The notes under the pieces: model-generated
Told to the model about the DNA's origin: nothing
Databases searched by the model: none
Seen by the model: the letters and a program-made list of their open reading frames with translations, nothing else
Made by a program: the position numbers and the translations under genes
Assembly (NCBI GenBank): GCA_963800275.1
Contig: CAWDAI010000007.1
Span: 248,001-312,000 of the forward strand
Length of the DNA stretch: 64,000 nucleotides
Reading direction: 5' to 3'
DNA from: JAFMJV01 sp963800275
GTDB taxonomy: Bacteria; Chloroflexota; Limnocylindria; Limnocylindrales; CSP1-4
In this document: positions 32,659 to 42,181 of the stretch, one piece after another
How positions within the stretch are numbered: the first letter of the stretch is position 1
Layout of the letters: each line of letters begins with the position of its first letter

Positions 32659-33690
32659 GTGTATTCCCCCGAAGCCATGCGTTCGGCAGCTAGTGCCGTC
32701 GGTTCACTTTCGGCAGAGGCACGTTCGCGGCTACGGACGGTCGAGCGACCTGAGCGTGCGTCTCCGATGCTTGCCACGCTGGCTACCGGACCCATCCCTG
32801 ATGACGGCTGGATCTACGAGCGCAAGCTCGACGGGCAGCGTTGCCTGGGTTTCAGCGACGGACAGGCGGCGGGGCTGCGCTCCCGCAGCGGACGCTCACT
32901 GGACGGAACCTATCCGGAACTGGCCCAGGCGCTGGCTTCCGCCACCCAGCTCGCCTGCGTCGTGGACGGCGAGATCGTGGCCTTCGAGGATGGGGCGACG
33001 AGCTTCTCACGGCTGCAGGGTCGGATGCAGAACTCCGATCCCGACGTGGCTCGCCAGAGCGACATCGCGGTCCACTACTACCTGTTCGACCTGCTCTACC
33101 TCGACGGCTATGACACGACCGCGCTGAGCCTGCTCGAGCGCAAACATCTGCTCCTGCGGGCAGTGGCATTCGGTGACGCCATCCGCTTCAGCGCACACCG
33201 TGACACCGACGGTGGGCCGTATCTCGAGCAGGGCTGCGCCCAGGGTTGGGAGGGCATCATCGCCAAGGACGGGTCGAGTGCTTACGAGCACCGTCGCTCG
33301 CGGCGCTGGCTGAAGTTCAAGTGTGTGACCGGACAGGAGTTCGTGGTCGCCGGCTACACTGATCCGAGGGGCAGCCGGGTCGGCTTCGGCGCCCTGCTGC
33401 TGGGTTACTACGATGATGGGCGCCTGGTCTACGCCGGCCGTGTGGGGACCGGTTTCGATGTTCGCACCGCATCCGACCTCGCGCGGCGCCTGCAGGCCAG
33501 CGAGCGGGCCACGTCGCCCTTCGACGAGCCGGTCAAGGGACGCGGCGTCCACTGGGTCAGACCGGCGTTGGTGGCCCAGGTCGGCTTCACCGAGTGGACT
33601 CGCGACGGGCGCCTGCGGCATCCGCGGTATCTGGGCCTGCGCACCGACAAGGATCCCCGCGATGTCCGCCGCGAGACCGCGGGCGCATGA
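32659..33690 (+). CDS. ATP-dependent DNA ligase (LigD ligase-domain type)
   Basis: Nucleotidyltransferase and OB-fold ligase of 343 residues, equivalent to the ligase domain of LigD (LigC-like as a stand-alone protein). The adenylation motif is ERKLDGQR with Lys56. Motifs VVDGEIVAF, EGIIAKDG and WLKFKC follow. It seals nicks during non-homologous end joining or base-excision repair. The GTG at 32659 is used; an ATG at 32683 is the alternative. Its stop overlaps the start of the LigD polymerase gene (ATGA). Confidence 0.92.
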   Translation: MYSPEAMRSAASAVGSLSAEARSRLRTVERPERASPMLATLATGPIPDDGWIYERKLDGQRCLGFSDGQAAGLRSRSGRSLDGTYPELAQALASATQLACVVDGEIVAFEDGATSFSRLQGRMQNSDPDVARQSDIAVHYYLFDLLYLDGYDTTALSLLERKHLLLRAVAFGDAIRFSAHRDTDGGPYLEQGCAQGWEGIIAKDGSSAYEHRRSRRWLKFKCVTGQEFVVAGYTDPRGSRVGFGALLLGYYDDGRLVYAGRVGTGFDVRTASDLARRLQASERATSPFDEPVKGRGVHWVRPALVAQVGFTEWTRDGRLRHPRYLGLRTDKDPRDVRRETAGA

Positions 33691-34631
33691 GCGCCACGAC
33701 ACTCGAGCTGGAGCTCGGAGGCCGCACGGTGCGCGTCTCTCGGCCCGACAAGCTGCTCTTCCCCCGGGCAGGCATCACCAAGGGGGATCTGGCCGAGTAC
33801 TACCTCGCGGTCGCAGAGGTGATGCTGCCCCACCTTCGATCCCGTCCTCTGTCCTTCGAGCGTCGGCCGGACGGCGTGGACGGCAGCGGGTTCGTGCAGA
33901 AGGCCGTGCCCCGACACTACCCCGGCTGGATCGAGCGTGTCGAGGTCGCGAAGCAGGGCGGTACCATCACCCAGGTCGTCGTCGATCGCGAACCGGGTAG
34001 CCTCATCTACCTCGCCGACCAGGCCTGCATCACGGTGCACCGGTGGCTGTCGACGACCGCGACACTCGAGCGGCCAGATCAGGTCGTGCTCGATCTCGAT
34101 CCATCCGGGGACGACGTCTCGCTGGTGCGGGCAGCAGCGCGCGACGTCCGGGCCATCCTCCTTGACATCGGCCTGCGGCCTTTCCTCATGACCACCGGGT
34201 CGCGTGGCTATCACGTGGTCTGCCCTATCGCGCCGGACCAGGGGTTCGACGAGGCGCGAGCACTGGCGCACGACGTGGCCCTCCTGGCCGCTCAGCTTCG
34301 GCCGGAGGCCTACACCCTCGAATGGAGCAAGTCCCAGCGACGCGGCCGTGTCTTCCTCGACTATCTGCGCAACGGCTACGCGCAGACCGCGGTGGCCCCG
34401 TACTCGGTTCGGTCGCGGCCCGGGGCCGGTGTGGCCACGCCGATCGATTGGGAGGAGCTGCCGCGCACGGCGCCGGATGCCTATGGGCCACCAGCGCTGC
34501 GCCGGCGCCTCCGCCAGAAGCGCGATCCCTGGCACGACATGGATCGCTACCAGGGGTCGCTGCCGGCGGCCCGGCGCGCGCTTGACGATCTGCTCGGGCA
34601 GCAGGCCTCCCGCCAGCGCCTGTCGGCCTGA
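33687..34631 (+). CDS. LigD-type primase-polymerase (NHEJ polymerase domain)
   Basis: Archaeo-eukaryotic primase-like polymerase of 314 residues, as in the polymerase domain of LigD. Catalytic Asp136 and Asp138 are in VLDLDPSGDD. TGSRGYHVVCPI forms the nucleotide pocket, and the third acidic position is in VFLDYLRNGYAQT. It fills gaps with ribonucleotides at broken DNA ends. The start at 33687 overlaps the ligase stop, so ligase and polymerase are made as separate but coupled proteins. No Ku gene lies in the window. Confidence 0.93.
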   Translation: MSATTLELELGGRTVRVSRPDKLLFPRAGITKGDLAEYYLAVAEVMLPHLRSRPLSFERRPDGVDGSGFVQKAVPRHYPGWIERVEVAKQGGTITQVVVDREPGSLIYLADQACITVHRWLSTTATLERPDQVVLDLDPSGDDVSLVRAAARDVRAILLDIGLRPFLMTTGSRGYHVVCPIAPDQGFDEARALAHDVALLAAQLRPEAYTLEWSKSQRRGRVFLDYLRNGYAQTAVAPYSVRSRPGAGVATPIDWEELPRTAPDAYGPPALRRRLRQKRDPWHDMDRYQGSLPAARRALDDLLGQQASRQRLSA

Positions 34632-34639
34632 TCGGCACC

Positions 34640-36322
34640 ATGGCTGAAGCGCGTCCGAGCGCCGCCGCCGGGAGGCCCGAATCAGGGCATCCCAACTGGA
34701 TCCTGCTGGCGACCATCGCGGCCTCCGGCATGGTCTTCCTCGACGGGACCGTGGTCAACGTGGCCATCCGCCGGATCGGCGAAGAGCTGCCGTCGACGGT
34801 GCTCGGCACGCTGGAGGCGCAGGCCTACATCACCAGCGGCTTCCTGGCGGTGCTGGCCGCATTGCTCATCCTCGGTGGCGCGCTGGCCGACAAGTACGGA
34901 CGCCGTCGGATCTTCCTCATCGGTCTGGGTGGCTTCGGCCTCACCTCCGTGCTCTGCGGCATGGCACCGAGCCTGGAGTTCCTCGTCGTGACCCGCCTGG
35001 CCCAGGGCGCTGCGGGGGCACTGCTGGTGCCGGGCTCGCTCTCGATCATCACGGCGGCCTTCGAGGGGCCCCAACGCGGGCGCGCCTTTGGCATCTGGAC
35101 CGCGGCCACCTCCGGCCTGCTCATCTTCGGCCCGCTCATCGGCGGCGTCCTCGTCGACACCCTCTCCTGGCGCGCGGCTTTCCTCATCAATGTCCCCGTC
35201 GCGGCCCTGGCCCTGTTCGCTACCTGGCGCTACGTGCCGGAGAGTCGCGATCCCGATGCTCCAGAGCGCCTCGACTGGCTCGGTTCGGTCGTCATCGCGG
35301 TCGCCGTGGCGGGCGTGTTGTTCGGGCTCATCCGTGGCACCGAGTCGAACTGGTCCGAAGCGGCGGCCTGGATCGCGCTCGGACTGGGCATCGTCGCGAG
35401 CATCGCCTTCCCCGTGCTGATGCTGAAGCGGGAGAACCCCCTCATCCCGCTGTCGCTCTTCCGGCGACGCACGTTCACGGTCATCAACCTCGCGACCTTC
35501 GTCATCTACGGCGCGCTGTACGTGAGCCAGTTCCTGGTCTCGCTCTTCGTCCAGGGCTCCCTTGGCTACACCGCCTTCGGCGCGGCGCTGGTGGCGCTGC
35601 CCGGCGGCATCGCCCTCGCCCTGGGCTCGACCGCGGTGGGCTCGCTCGCGGCGCGGGTGGGGGTCCGGCCATTCCTCGTGGCCGGGCCCGCGATCATGGC
35701 CGCGAGCCGGCTGTGGCTGGCGCGCATCCCCTGGGACAGCGCTGCCTGGGATGCGCGACCCAGTGACCCCGCCTCATGGCTGCCGCCGGGATCGGCGGTC
35801 GTGGACGTGCTCCTGCCGAACCTGCTGTTCGGCCTCGGCCTGATGCTGGTGGTGGCCCCCCTGACGACCGCGCTCATGGGCTCCATCCCCACCGCCAACG
35901 CCGGCCTTGGCTCGGCCATCAACAACGCTATCTCCCGCGTCGGCCAGCCGCTCGTGCTGGCCGTCCTCTTCCTGGTCATCTCGACCACGTTCTACGGCAC
36001 GCTTTCGAGCGAGGCCCCCAGCCTGGGCGGCCAAGGCGTCGACAGCGCCTACCAGCCGCTCAATCGCCCACCGCCTTCAGCTTCCGGCCAGGAAGTGGAG
36101 GCCACGACCAAGGCCTCGACCCAGGCCTTTCAGCTGGCCATGCTCGCGACCACGCTCTTGCTCGGCCTGGGTGCGGCCATCAGCGGGCTGGGATTGCGCG
36201 AGCCCGAGCGGGATACCGACGGTGACCAGGACCGGGCTGCCGACGGTGACCAAGGCGCGGGCGCGGGCCGCGATCCTGCTGCGGGTCCGACTGATCAGCG
36301 GAACGGCAGCGAACGCTCGTAG
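34640..36322 (+). CDS. MFS drug-exporter (DHA2, EmrB/QacA type)
   Basis: Proton-driven efflux transporter of 560 residues with about 14 helices, as in the DHA2 family. Motif A is GGALADKYGRRRIF; the helix-5 motif C region is GPLIGGVLVDTLSWRAAFLINV. Other landmarks are MVFLDGTVVNVAIRRIG at the N-terminus and an acidic tail. It lies eight bases after the LigD polymerase gene on the same strand and is probably cotranscribed, though no functional link is obvious. Confidence 0.9.
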   Translation: MAEARPSAAAGRPESGHPNWILLATIAASGMVFLDGTVVNVAIRRIGEELPSTVLGTLEAQAYITSGFLAVLAALLILGGALADKYGRRRIFLIGLGGFGLTSVLCGMAPSLEFLVVTRLAQGAAGALLVPGSLSIITAAFEGPQRGRAFGIWTAATSGLLIFGPLIGGVLVDTLSWRAAFLINVPVAALALFATWRYVPESRDPDAPERLDWLGSVVIAVAVAGVLFGLIRGTESNWSEAAAWIALGLGIVASIAFPVLMLKRENPLIPLSLFRRRTFTVINLATFVIYGALYVSQFLVSLFVQGSLGYTAFGAALVALPGGIALALGSTAVGSLAARVGVRPFLVAGPAIMAASRLWLARIPWDSAAWDARPSDPASWLPPGSAVVDVLLPNLLFGLGLMLVVAPLTTALMGSIPTANAGLGSAINNAISRVGQPLVLAVLFLVISTTFYGTLSSEAPSLGGQGVDSAYQPLNRPPPSASGQEVEATTKASTQAFQLAMLATTLLLGLGAAISGLGLREPERDTDGDQDRAADGDQGAGAGRDPAAGPTDQRNGSERS

Positions 36323-36475
36323 GACGGCTTCTGGCCAGGAGGGTTCGTGCGTCAGGGTGGGCACGTGCGGGTGGCAACGTCCGTTCGGTTGTCATGAGCT
36401 CGAAATGGCCAGCGGTTCGGGCGTTGCGCCGACGTGGTGCGTTCCCCGCCAGTCTGAGGGTCAAAGGAGGTCGAG

Positions 36476-36775
36476 ATGATCGACGAGACAGACGACGTGC
36501 GTCCTACGCTCGTCCAGGCCGGATGGGCGGTCTACAGCAAGGAAGGCACCTTCGTGGGTGAGGTGCTCGGGGCAGACGAGCGGCGGTTCCTGCTCCAGGA
36601 TGGCCAAGGCTCCGAGCGCCGCCTGGAGATCCCGACCGAGTTCATCACAGAAGAGGAGCCGCTCGAGATGCGAGCGCGCATCTCGCTCGCGGCGAACGAG
36701 ATCGGCGTGGGCCACGAGGACATCGCGGCCATCCCTCGCGAGTCCGCCCATCGCAGGGCTTCCGGCCATGACTGA
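36476..36775 (+). CDS. DUF2171-like (PRC-barrel-like) protein
   Basis: A 99-residue soluble protein with the small beta-barrel pattern AGWAVYSKEGTFVGEVLGADERRFLLQDG (landmarks at residues ~15-43) seen in DUF2171/PRC-barrel proteins. A strong AAAGGAGG lies seven bases before the ATG. Such proteins often accompany stress-response genes. It is followed by a cupin gene 32 bases downstream. Confidence 0.7.
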   Translation: MIDETDDVRPTLVQAGWAVYSKEGTFVGEVLGADERRFLLQDGQGSERRLEIPTEFITEEEPLEMRARISLAANEIGVGHEDIAAIPRESAHRRASGHD

Positions 36776-36807
36776 CCGGCTCGACGACGCCAGGAAGGAA
36801 GATAGAC

Positions 36808-37239
36808 ATGAGTTCTCGCACAGACTCCCCCGAATTGATGACGCACGGCTCTGACCAGCGCCCCTCGCGGCCGCTGCACACCGCCCTCCAGCGCATCCAC
36901 GTGGCGACGCTGGCGACCGAGCTTCGAGCCGAGGACGCGTATGCCTCCGATGGCCGGTGCTCCAAGACGATCCACGACGACGGTCAGACCCGCATCATCG
37001 TCTCGGCTGTCGCGCAGGGAGGCGTGGTGGGGGCCGACTCCAATCAGGAGCACGTGATGCTGGCGATGGACCAGGGACAGGGCAAGCTCCATCGCGCCGA
37101 GGCTGAAACGGAGCTTTCTCCAGGCAGCGTGGTGATCATCGCTCCGGGTGCCTCCTGGACCTTCGAGGCTGGCTCCGAGTGCGCCTTCATGGCCACCTTC
37201 TGGCGTGGCGGCGAGCCCGCCCCGACCACCGCGGCCTGA
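36808..37239 (+). CDS. Cupin-like protein
   Basis: A 143-residue protein with a single cupin-like barrel. NQEHVMLAMDQGQGKLHRA is the first half and LSPGSVVIIAPGASWTFEAGS matches the second cupin motif (PGxxxxxPxG region). The usual metal-binding histidines are mostly absent, so it may bind a ligand without metal. AGGAAGG precedes the ATG. Probably cotranscribed with the DUF2171 gene. Confidence 0.65.
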   Translation: MSSRTDSPELMTHGSDQRPSRPLHTALQRIHVATLATELRAEDAYASDGRCSKTIHDDGQTRIIVSAVAQGGVVGADSNQEHVMLAMDQGQGKLHRAEAETELSPGSVVIIAPGASWTFEAGSECAFMATFWRGGEPAPTTAA

Positions 37240-37241
37240 GG

Positions 37242-37286
37242 CGCCTGGCCCGCTCGGAAGCGGGAGCCTGCGTGCCCGGCCAGGCG
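37242..37286. terminator. Nested hairpin between convergent genes
   Basis: An outer stem (37242-37248 / 37280-37286) encloses an inner 6-base stem (37249-37254 / 37259-37264). It lies between the cupin gene and the convergent FMN-binding gene, fitting a bidirectional terminator without a T run. Confidence 0.5.
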
Positions 37287-37306
37287 GCGGGACAGCGCCC
37301 GGCGGA

Positions 37307-37990
37307 TCAGGCTGGAGCGCGCCCCGCGGCGGAAGCCTGGTCGAGCGCGGACTGCAGGGACATGGCGTACCCGGTACTGGTGTAGGTGGCGCCGGAGACG
37401 AGCTGGATCCTGGAGCTCTGGGCCTGCAGCACCTCCTGGCGCAGCATGGGCTCCACGACCTCGCTGATGCGGCGGGAATAGGGACGGTCGGAGGGCAGTC
37501 GCAGCGCCTGGATGTCGCTGATGGCCGTGCCGTCGAGCGTGATCTCGACCTGGACCGGACCATATGGCGTACGCACCACCTGGCCGGTCAGCACCGCCGG
37601 TGCGCCCGGTGTGGGTGCAGGCTCTCGCGTGGGGGGCCTTGTGGCCTGCGGTGCCCTCGCTGGTCGCGTCGTGGCCGCTGGCTCTTGAGTCGGTGGGGCA
37701 GCGCCTCCTGGCTCGTTGGCCGACGCCCCTGTTGTCCCGGGGGTCGCCGTTGCGCCACCGAGAGGCTCGGCCGTGATGGCCGCGTCGGCTGTCTCGCTGC
37801 CGGACCCCAGCCGGTTCGAGGTGGAGTCCTTGCCGGGCGCGAGCGGGATCGCCGTCGTGTCGGAGAGCAGCTCGGCCGGCGTCTTGAAGCTGAACACGAG
37901 CGTCAGGCCCGCGGCCGTCAGCACGAGCGCCGCCAGCCCGCGTCGCGGGACCCGGCTCGGCGGTCGTGGGCTAGAAGGCGAAGCGTTCCG
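37307..37990 (-). CDS. Membrane-anchored FMN-binding protein (SGAT motif)
   Basis: A 227-residue protein with one N-terminal membrane helix (GLAALVLTAAGLTLVF), a Pro/Thr/Ala-rich linker (~45-135) and a C-terminal FMN-binding domain (PF04205 type). The SGATYTSTGY site resembles NqrC, where ApbE attaches FMN to the Thr of SGAT; here that is Thr202. The longer frame to 38116 only shadows the preceding gene. It overlaps the ferric-reductase-like gene by 20 bases and is the last gene of the five-gene run. It probably carries electrons outside the membrane. No ApbE gene is in the window. Confidence 0.9.
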   Translation of the reverse strand, partial: RNASPSSPRPPSRVPRRGLAALVLTAAGLTLVFSFKTPAELLSDTTAIPLAPGKDSTSNRLGSGSETADAAITAEPLGGATATPGTTGASANEPGGAAPPTQEPAATTRPARAPQATRPPTREPAPTPGAPAVLTGQVVRTPYGPVQVEITLDGTAISDIQALRLPSDRPYSRRISEVVEPMLRQEVLQAQSSRIQLVSGATYTSTGYAMSLQSALDQASAAGRAPA

Positions 37991-39362
37991 CATGCACGCG
38001 ATCTCCGCGCAGGCCGAGTCGCCGCAGGCTGCTGCGCACATAGCTGATGAAGCCTTCCGATCCGCTGACGAAGACATCGCGGCGAGCGATATCCGGGACC
38101 AGGCTGGCGATGGCACCTGGAGCTAGCGGCTCCCCGCGCAGGGCCGGATCCGAGCGCCGGCCCACGAGGTAGACGAGGCGAACACGACGTCTCGCGGCCA
38201 GCTCGTCGAGCTCGGCCCGGAAGGCGACGTCGCGCCAGGAAGAGGCACGGTAGATGAGCACGACGTCCCCGTGGTCTGGCGGCAGCTCATCGAGCATCGC
38301 GCGCAGGGGCGTGATGCCGATGCCGCCCGCCACGAACAGCGCGGGACCGCCGGTCAGGCGATCGGCCGTGAAGGTGCCGTAGGGACCTTCGGCCAGGACG
38401 CGCACCCCCGGGTGCAGGGCCTGGGCCAGGTTCGAGTCGAGGCCCCGCCCCTTGATCGTGATGCGCAGATAGCGGCCGTCGGGCCGGGCCGAGAGGGAGT
38501 AGGGGTGCGCGCGCCACCAGCCGCCCCCGGTCAGGAAGCGCCACTGGAAGAACTGGCCGGCGCGCGCACGGAGCGCGCCCAGGTCTCGACCGGTGATGTA
38601 GACCGAGACCACCCCGGCAGCCTCGGGGACCACGCCTGCTACCACCAGCCGGTGGCGGAGGTTGAGGCCCACCGGTGCACCGACCCGAAAGACCAGCAGG
38701 AGGCCGAAGGTGATGACATACAGCCCCAGCCAGTAGGCTCTCGCGACGGGATCGGCCAGGAAATCGGTGCCCACGGCCAGGGCGTGCAGGAAGGCCAGCG
38801 CGATGCCGACATAGGCGTAGAGGTGGAGGCCGTACCAGGTCTCATAGGAGAGGTGATCCCGCACCCAGCGCAGGGAGCTGAGACCGACCACGAGCAAGGC
38901 GCCGAAGCCGACCGTGGCCATGAACACGTACGGCTCCTCCGCCAGCAGCGAGATGAACTCGTCGACCGGACCGCGACCGGCGGTCACGCCCCAGCCGACC
39001 GTCGTGAAGAGGAGATGCCCGACGATGAGCCAGAGGCAGGCGAAGCCGACCCAGCGGTGCCAGCCGACGAGGCGGTCCATGCCCACCCGCTGCTCGAGCC
39101 AGGGAGTGCGTGAGAGCAGCACCAGCTCGAGCAGGGCGGCGAACGTTCCCAGCAGCGCCGTGAGCTGGCCGAGCGCGGTGGCCGCACCGCCGATCGTCCC
39201 GAGCTGACCCAGCCCGCCGTGGCGGAGCCACATGGCGACGATGAGCAGGACGTTGCCGGCCACCAGCAGCAGGAGGTCGGTAGCTCCGATGGTCCATGAG
39301 CGGCCTGGCTCGGCGCGTCGGTCCGGCGCGTCGGGCCAGGCGGTGTCCGGGAGGACGCTCAC
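37971..39362 (-). CDS. Ferric-reductase-like flavocytochrome
   Basis: A 463-residue membrane oxidoreductase. The N-terminal half has six helices of the ferric-reductase type with four haem-ligand candidates: His102 and His116 on one helix pair, His180 and His193 on another. The C-terminal half is a ferredoxin-NADP reductase module, with FAD site RAHPYSLS and nucleotide site GGIGITPLRAM. It should move electrons from NAD(P)H across the membrane. The neighbouring FMN-binding protein is the likely acceptor. Its start overlaps the HtrA stop by four bases. Confidence 0.9.
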   Translation of the reverse strand: MSVLPDTAWPDAPDRRAEPGRSWTIGATDLLLLVAGNVLLIVAMWLRHGGLGQLGTIGGAATALGQLTALLGTFAALLELVLLSRTPWLEQRVGMDRLVGWHRWVGFACLWLIVGHLLFTTVGWGVTAGRGPVDEFISLLAEEPYVFMATVGFGALLVVGLSSLRWVRDHLSYETWYGLHLYAYVGIALAFLHALAVGTDFLADPVARAYWLGLYVITFGLLLVFRVGAPVGLNLRHRLVVAGVVPEAAGVVSVYITGRDLGALRARAGQFFQWRFLTGGGWWRAHPYSLSARPDGRYLRITIKGRGLDSNLAQALHPGVRVLAEGPYGTFTADRLTGGPALFVAGGIGITPLRAMLDELPPDHGDVVLIYRASSWRDVAFRAELDELAARRRVRLVYLVGRRSDPALRGEPLAPGAIASLVPDIARRDVFVSGSEGFISYVRSSLRRLGLRGDRVHAERFAF

Positions 39363-40729
39363 TGGGCGATGTCTGCCGGGCGGATCCCCAGCGTCACCGT
39401 CACCTTCAGCGTCTGGTCGCCGCGCAGCACCGTCAGCTCGACCTGGTCGCCGGGCTCATGCTGGAGCAGGGTGACATCGAGCTGGTGGGTCGCATCGATG
39501 GGCTGGCCATCGATCGCGGTCAGGATGTCGCCTTCCTGGAGGCCCGCCTGGTCAGCGGGTCCACCACTGATCACGCCAGGCTGGCCTGCCGCGGCGTCGC
39601 CCTTGACGAGCACGCCACTGTCCACGGGCAGACCCTGATCCTGGGCCACCTGGGCGTCGATCTCGGTGAAGTAGATGCCGAAATAGGGGCGGCGGATCGG
39701 TTCGCCTGCGAGCACCTGCTTGATGATGGGCTTGGCCAGGTCGATGGGGATGGCGAAGCCGATGCCCTGCGAACCTCCGGCCATGGCAGTGTTGATGGCG
39801 ATCACGCTGCCATCGCTGCCCACCAGCGGCCCACCCGAGTTGCCGGGGTTGATGGCGGCGTCGTGCTGGATGAGATGGCGCAGCGATTCGGGTGCGTTCA
39901 TGCCGTACTGGTCAGTGACCACGATCTGACGCTCGAGGGCGCTGACGATGCCCGCCGTGACGCTGCCTGGCAGGTCGCCTTCCGGGTTGCCGATGGCCAC
40001 GGCCAGCCCACCCACCTCGACGTTGGATGACTCGCCGAGCGTGGCGGCCGGAAGATCGGAGGCATCGACACTCAGCAGGGCCAGGTCGGTCAGCGTGTCG
40101 ACACCCTCGAGGGTACCCGGCAATTCGCGACCATCGGCCAGGTAGACCGTCAGGTTCATGCCGTCTCCGACCACATGCCGATTGGTCAGGATGAGGCCGC
40201 TCGGGTCCACGATGACGCCGGAGCCGGCGCCTGTCATCGAGAAACCGGTCGAGGTCGGGACCGTGCTGCTGGTCACGATGGCGACCACGGCTGGCCCGAC
40301 CTTCTTGGCGATGTCGCTGACGAGACTGGCGGGCGCCGTCTCGGCAGTCAGCTCGGCCGCGGTCGCCGGGGCCGTCGCGGATGCCTGGTCGACCCCGGCC
40401 GTGACTGCAGCCGGGGCTGCCACCGCGGGGGCCCCGCCCAGGGCTCCGGCGGTGGCGACGCCGCCGCCGACAGCGGAGGCCAGACAGAGCGCCAGGACCG
40501 CGGTCAGGCCGACGCGACGCGATCGCGGCGGCCGTGACCGCGGAGCCGGAGGCGCGCTCGGCGCGGGGTCGGGTGCGATGGGAGGGTTGGATGGAAAGCG
40601 GGTCTGGGGACCGTCGTTCACAGGAGTCGGAGCCTCGTTGGGTGCGGTTTGGGAGATGGTTGGTGATGGGCCCAGTCGGTCCACTGACCTATGGGCAGCC
40701 GATCGTTCATCGTTATAGGGACCGCACAT
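39359..40729 (-). CDS. HtrA/DegP-family membrane serine protease
   Basis: Extracytoplasmic trypsin-like protease with a PDZ domain, up to 456 residues. A Pro-rich cytoplasmic N-terminus is followed by a membrane helix (~74-96). The protease domain has His185 (TNRHVV), Asp215 (TDLALL) and Ser298 (GNSGGPL). A C-terminal PDZ domain (GGPADQAGLQEGDILTAIDG) completes it. The start is uncertain: TATAAC, a possible -10 box, lies within the first codons, so a GTG at 40621 may be the true start. It follows the histidine kinase by 42 bases. Confidence 0.9.
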   Translation of the reverse strand: MCGPYNDERSAAHRSVDRLGPSPTISQTAPNEAPTPVNDGPQTRFPSNPPIAPDPAPSAPPAPRSRPPRSRRVGLTAVLALCLASAVGGGVATAGALGGAPAVAAPAAVTAGVDQASATAPATAAELTAETAPASLVSDIAKKVGPAVVAIVTSSTVPTSTGFSMTGAGSGVIVDPSGLILTNRHVVGDGMNLTVYLADGRELPGTLEGVDTLTDLALLSVDASDLPAATLGESSNVEVGGLAVAIGNPEGDLPGSVTAGIVSALERQIVVTDQYGMNAPESLRHLIQHDAAINPGNSGGPLVGSDGSVIAINTAMAGGSQGIGFAIPIDLAKPIIKQVLAGEPIRRPYFGIYFTEIDAQVAQDQGLPVDSGVLVKGDAAAGQPGVISGGPADQAGLQEGDILTAIDGQPIDATHQLDVTLLQHEPGDQVELTVLRGDQTLKVTVTLGIRPADIAQ

Positions 40730-40771
40730 GAGAATCGTCTGAGAGGCGGCCCGCTCCGCAGGCCGCGGGCG

Positions 40772-42181
40772 CTATCGGTCGGGCGCGGCCACGTCTGGGT
40801 GCGGGGCGTCCGGCGGCAGCAGCGGCAGTCGCACCGTGAAGCACGCTCCGGCCCGGGGCGGGCTGGAGACGGAGATCCGGCCGCCGTGACTGCGCGCGAT
40901 GCTGTCGGCGATGGCCAGTCCCAGCCCGGCGCCGCCGCCAGTGGGCCCCCGGCCGCGCCAGAAGCGATCGAACACGTGCGGCAGGTCGGCGGGGTCGATG
41001 CCCGGGCCCTCGTCCTCCACCAGCAGGACGGCTTCGTCGCCAGCTGGCTGGACGCGCACCCGGACCGTCGCTCCGCGAGGGCTGTGGCGGACCCCGTTAT
41101 CGGTGAGGATCGTCACCAGCTGGCGCAGACGCACGCGGTCGCCTCGGACCATCACCGGCTCGGGTTCGACGACGATGGTCACATCCCGGTCTCTGGCCCT
41201 GCCGGACATGGCCCCCGCGGCAGCCGCGGCGATGTCGCCGAGCTCCACCGCCTCGAGCGTCAGATCGAGGGCGCCCGACTCGGATCGGGCCAACAGCAGG
41301 AGGTCGTCGACGAGGCTGGTCAGATGCGCTACCTCGGCCTCGATGTCGACCAGCGCCGCCCCCACCGCCTCGACCGGCTGCTGGGCATGCAGGCGCAGGT
41401 CCTCCACGCTGGTGCGGATGATGGCCAAAGGCGTTCGCAGCTCGTGGCTGGCGTCGGCGGCGAAGTCGCGCTGGCGGCGCAGGGCACGTCGCTGGGCCGC
41501 TAGCGATTCGCGGATGGGCACGAGAGCGCGGTCCGAGTACACCGCGCCCGCGATGATCGCGACGAGGACCACGGCTGCGCCCCCGGCCATGAGAAGCTCC
41601 AGCATCAGGTCGAGCGTGCCCTGCTCCGCCACGCGGTCCTCGACCACCTGGATCATGTCGATGGGCACCCGCCCGAAGGCCGGGCTCACGACGGAGCCGC
41701 TGAGGGGCTGGCTCAGGACCCGAAACGGCACGTGGTCGGCCACGACGTTGCGCACGTCGCGCCCGTCGGCTTGGGCGGCTGCCAGCGAGCCCGTGTCGGG
41801 CAGGCTCTCGGGCCCACCGAAGGGAGGCCGGAAGACGTAGCCGTCGGAAGCCGCGAGGTAGGCGAAGGTGCCCGAGCTGGCGCCACCCATGACCAGCTCC
41901 AGTGGCGGCATGTCATCGAGCTCCGCGGGGCCCTCCGGCACGATCTGGGCGATGCGAGCTTCGAGGCGGGCGATGCTGGCGGCCTCCAGCCGACCGCTCA
42001 CGACCGCATAGAAGGCCGCCCCCAGGACGAGCAGGATGAGCAGGGTGATGCCTCCGCTCCAGCCGGCCAGCCGCCAGCGGACCCGACGTAACAGGGCCGC
42101 ATCGCGCGCGATGGCCGCCCGTTCGATCTCGTCGGGCTCCACCGCGTAGTGGCGGCCGGACGCGTCCGCTTCAGTCGTCAT
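40772..42181 (-). CDS. Sensor histidine kinase
   Basis: Membrane-bound kinase of 469 residues with two helices (~43-62 and ~197-215) around an extracytoplasmic sensor region of ~135 residues. The phospho-acceptor is His246 in DASHELRTP. ATP-binding boxes are DNGVRHSP (N), VEDEGPGIDP (G1) and GAGLGLAIA (G2). It pairs with the upstream response regulator, overlapping it by 11 bases. The genes after it are an HtrA protease and a redox pair, so envelope or redox stress is a reasonable signal. Confidence 0.93.
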   Translation of the reverse strand: MTTEADASGRHYAVEPDEIERAAIARDAALLRRVRWRLAGWSGGITLLILLVLGAAFYAVVSGRLEAASIARLEARIAQIVPEGPAELDDMPPLELVMGGASSGTFAYLAASDGYVFRPPFGGPESLPDTGSLAAAQADGRDVRNVVADHVPFRVLSQPLSGSVVSPAFGRVPIDMIQVVEDRVAEQGTLDLMLELLMAGGAAVVLVAIIAGAVYSDRALVPIRESLAAQRRALRRQRDFAADASHELRTPLAIIRTSVEDLRLHAQQPVEAVGAALVDIEAEVAHLTSLVDDLLLLARSESGALDLTLEAVELGDIAAAAAGAMSGRARDRDVTIVVEPEPVMVRGDRVRLRQLVTILTDNGVRHSPRGATVRVRVQPAGDEAVLLVEDEGPGIDPADLPHVFDRFWRGRGPTGGGAGLGLAIADSIARSHGGRISVSSPPRAGACFTVRLPLLPPDAPHPDVAAPDR

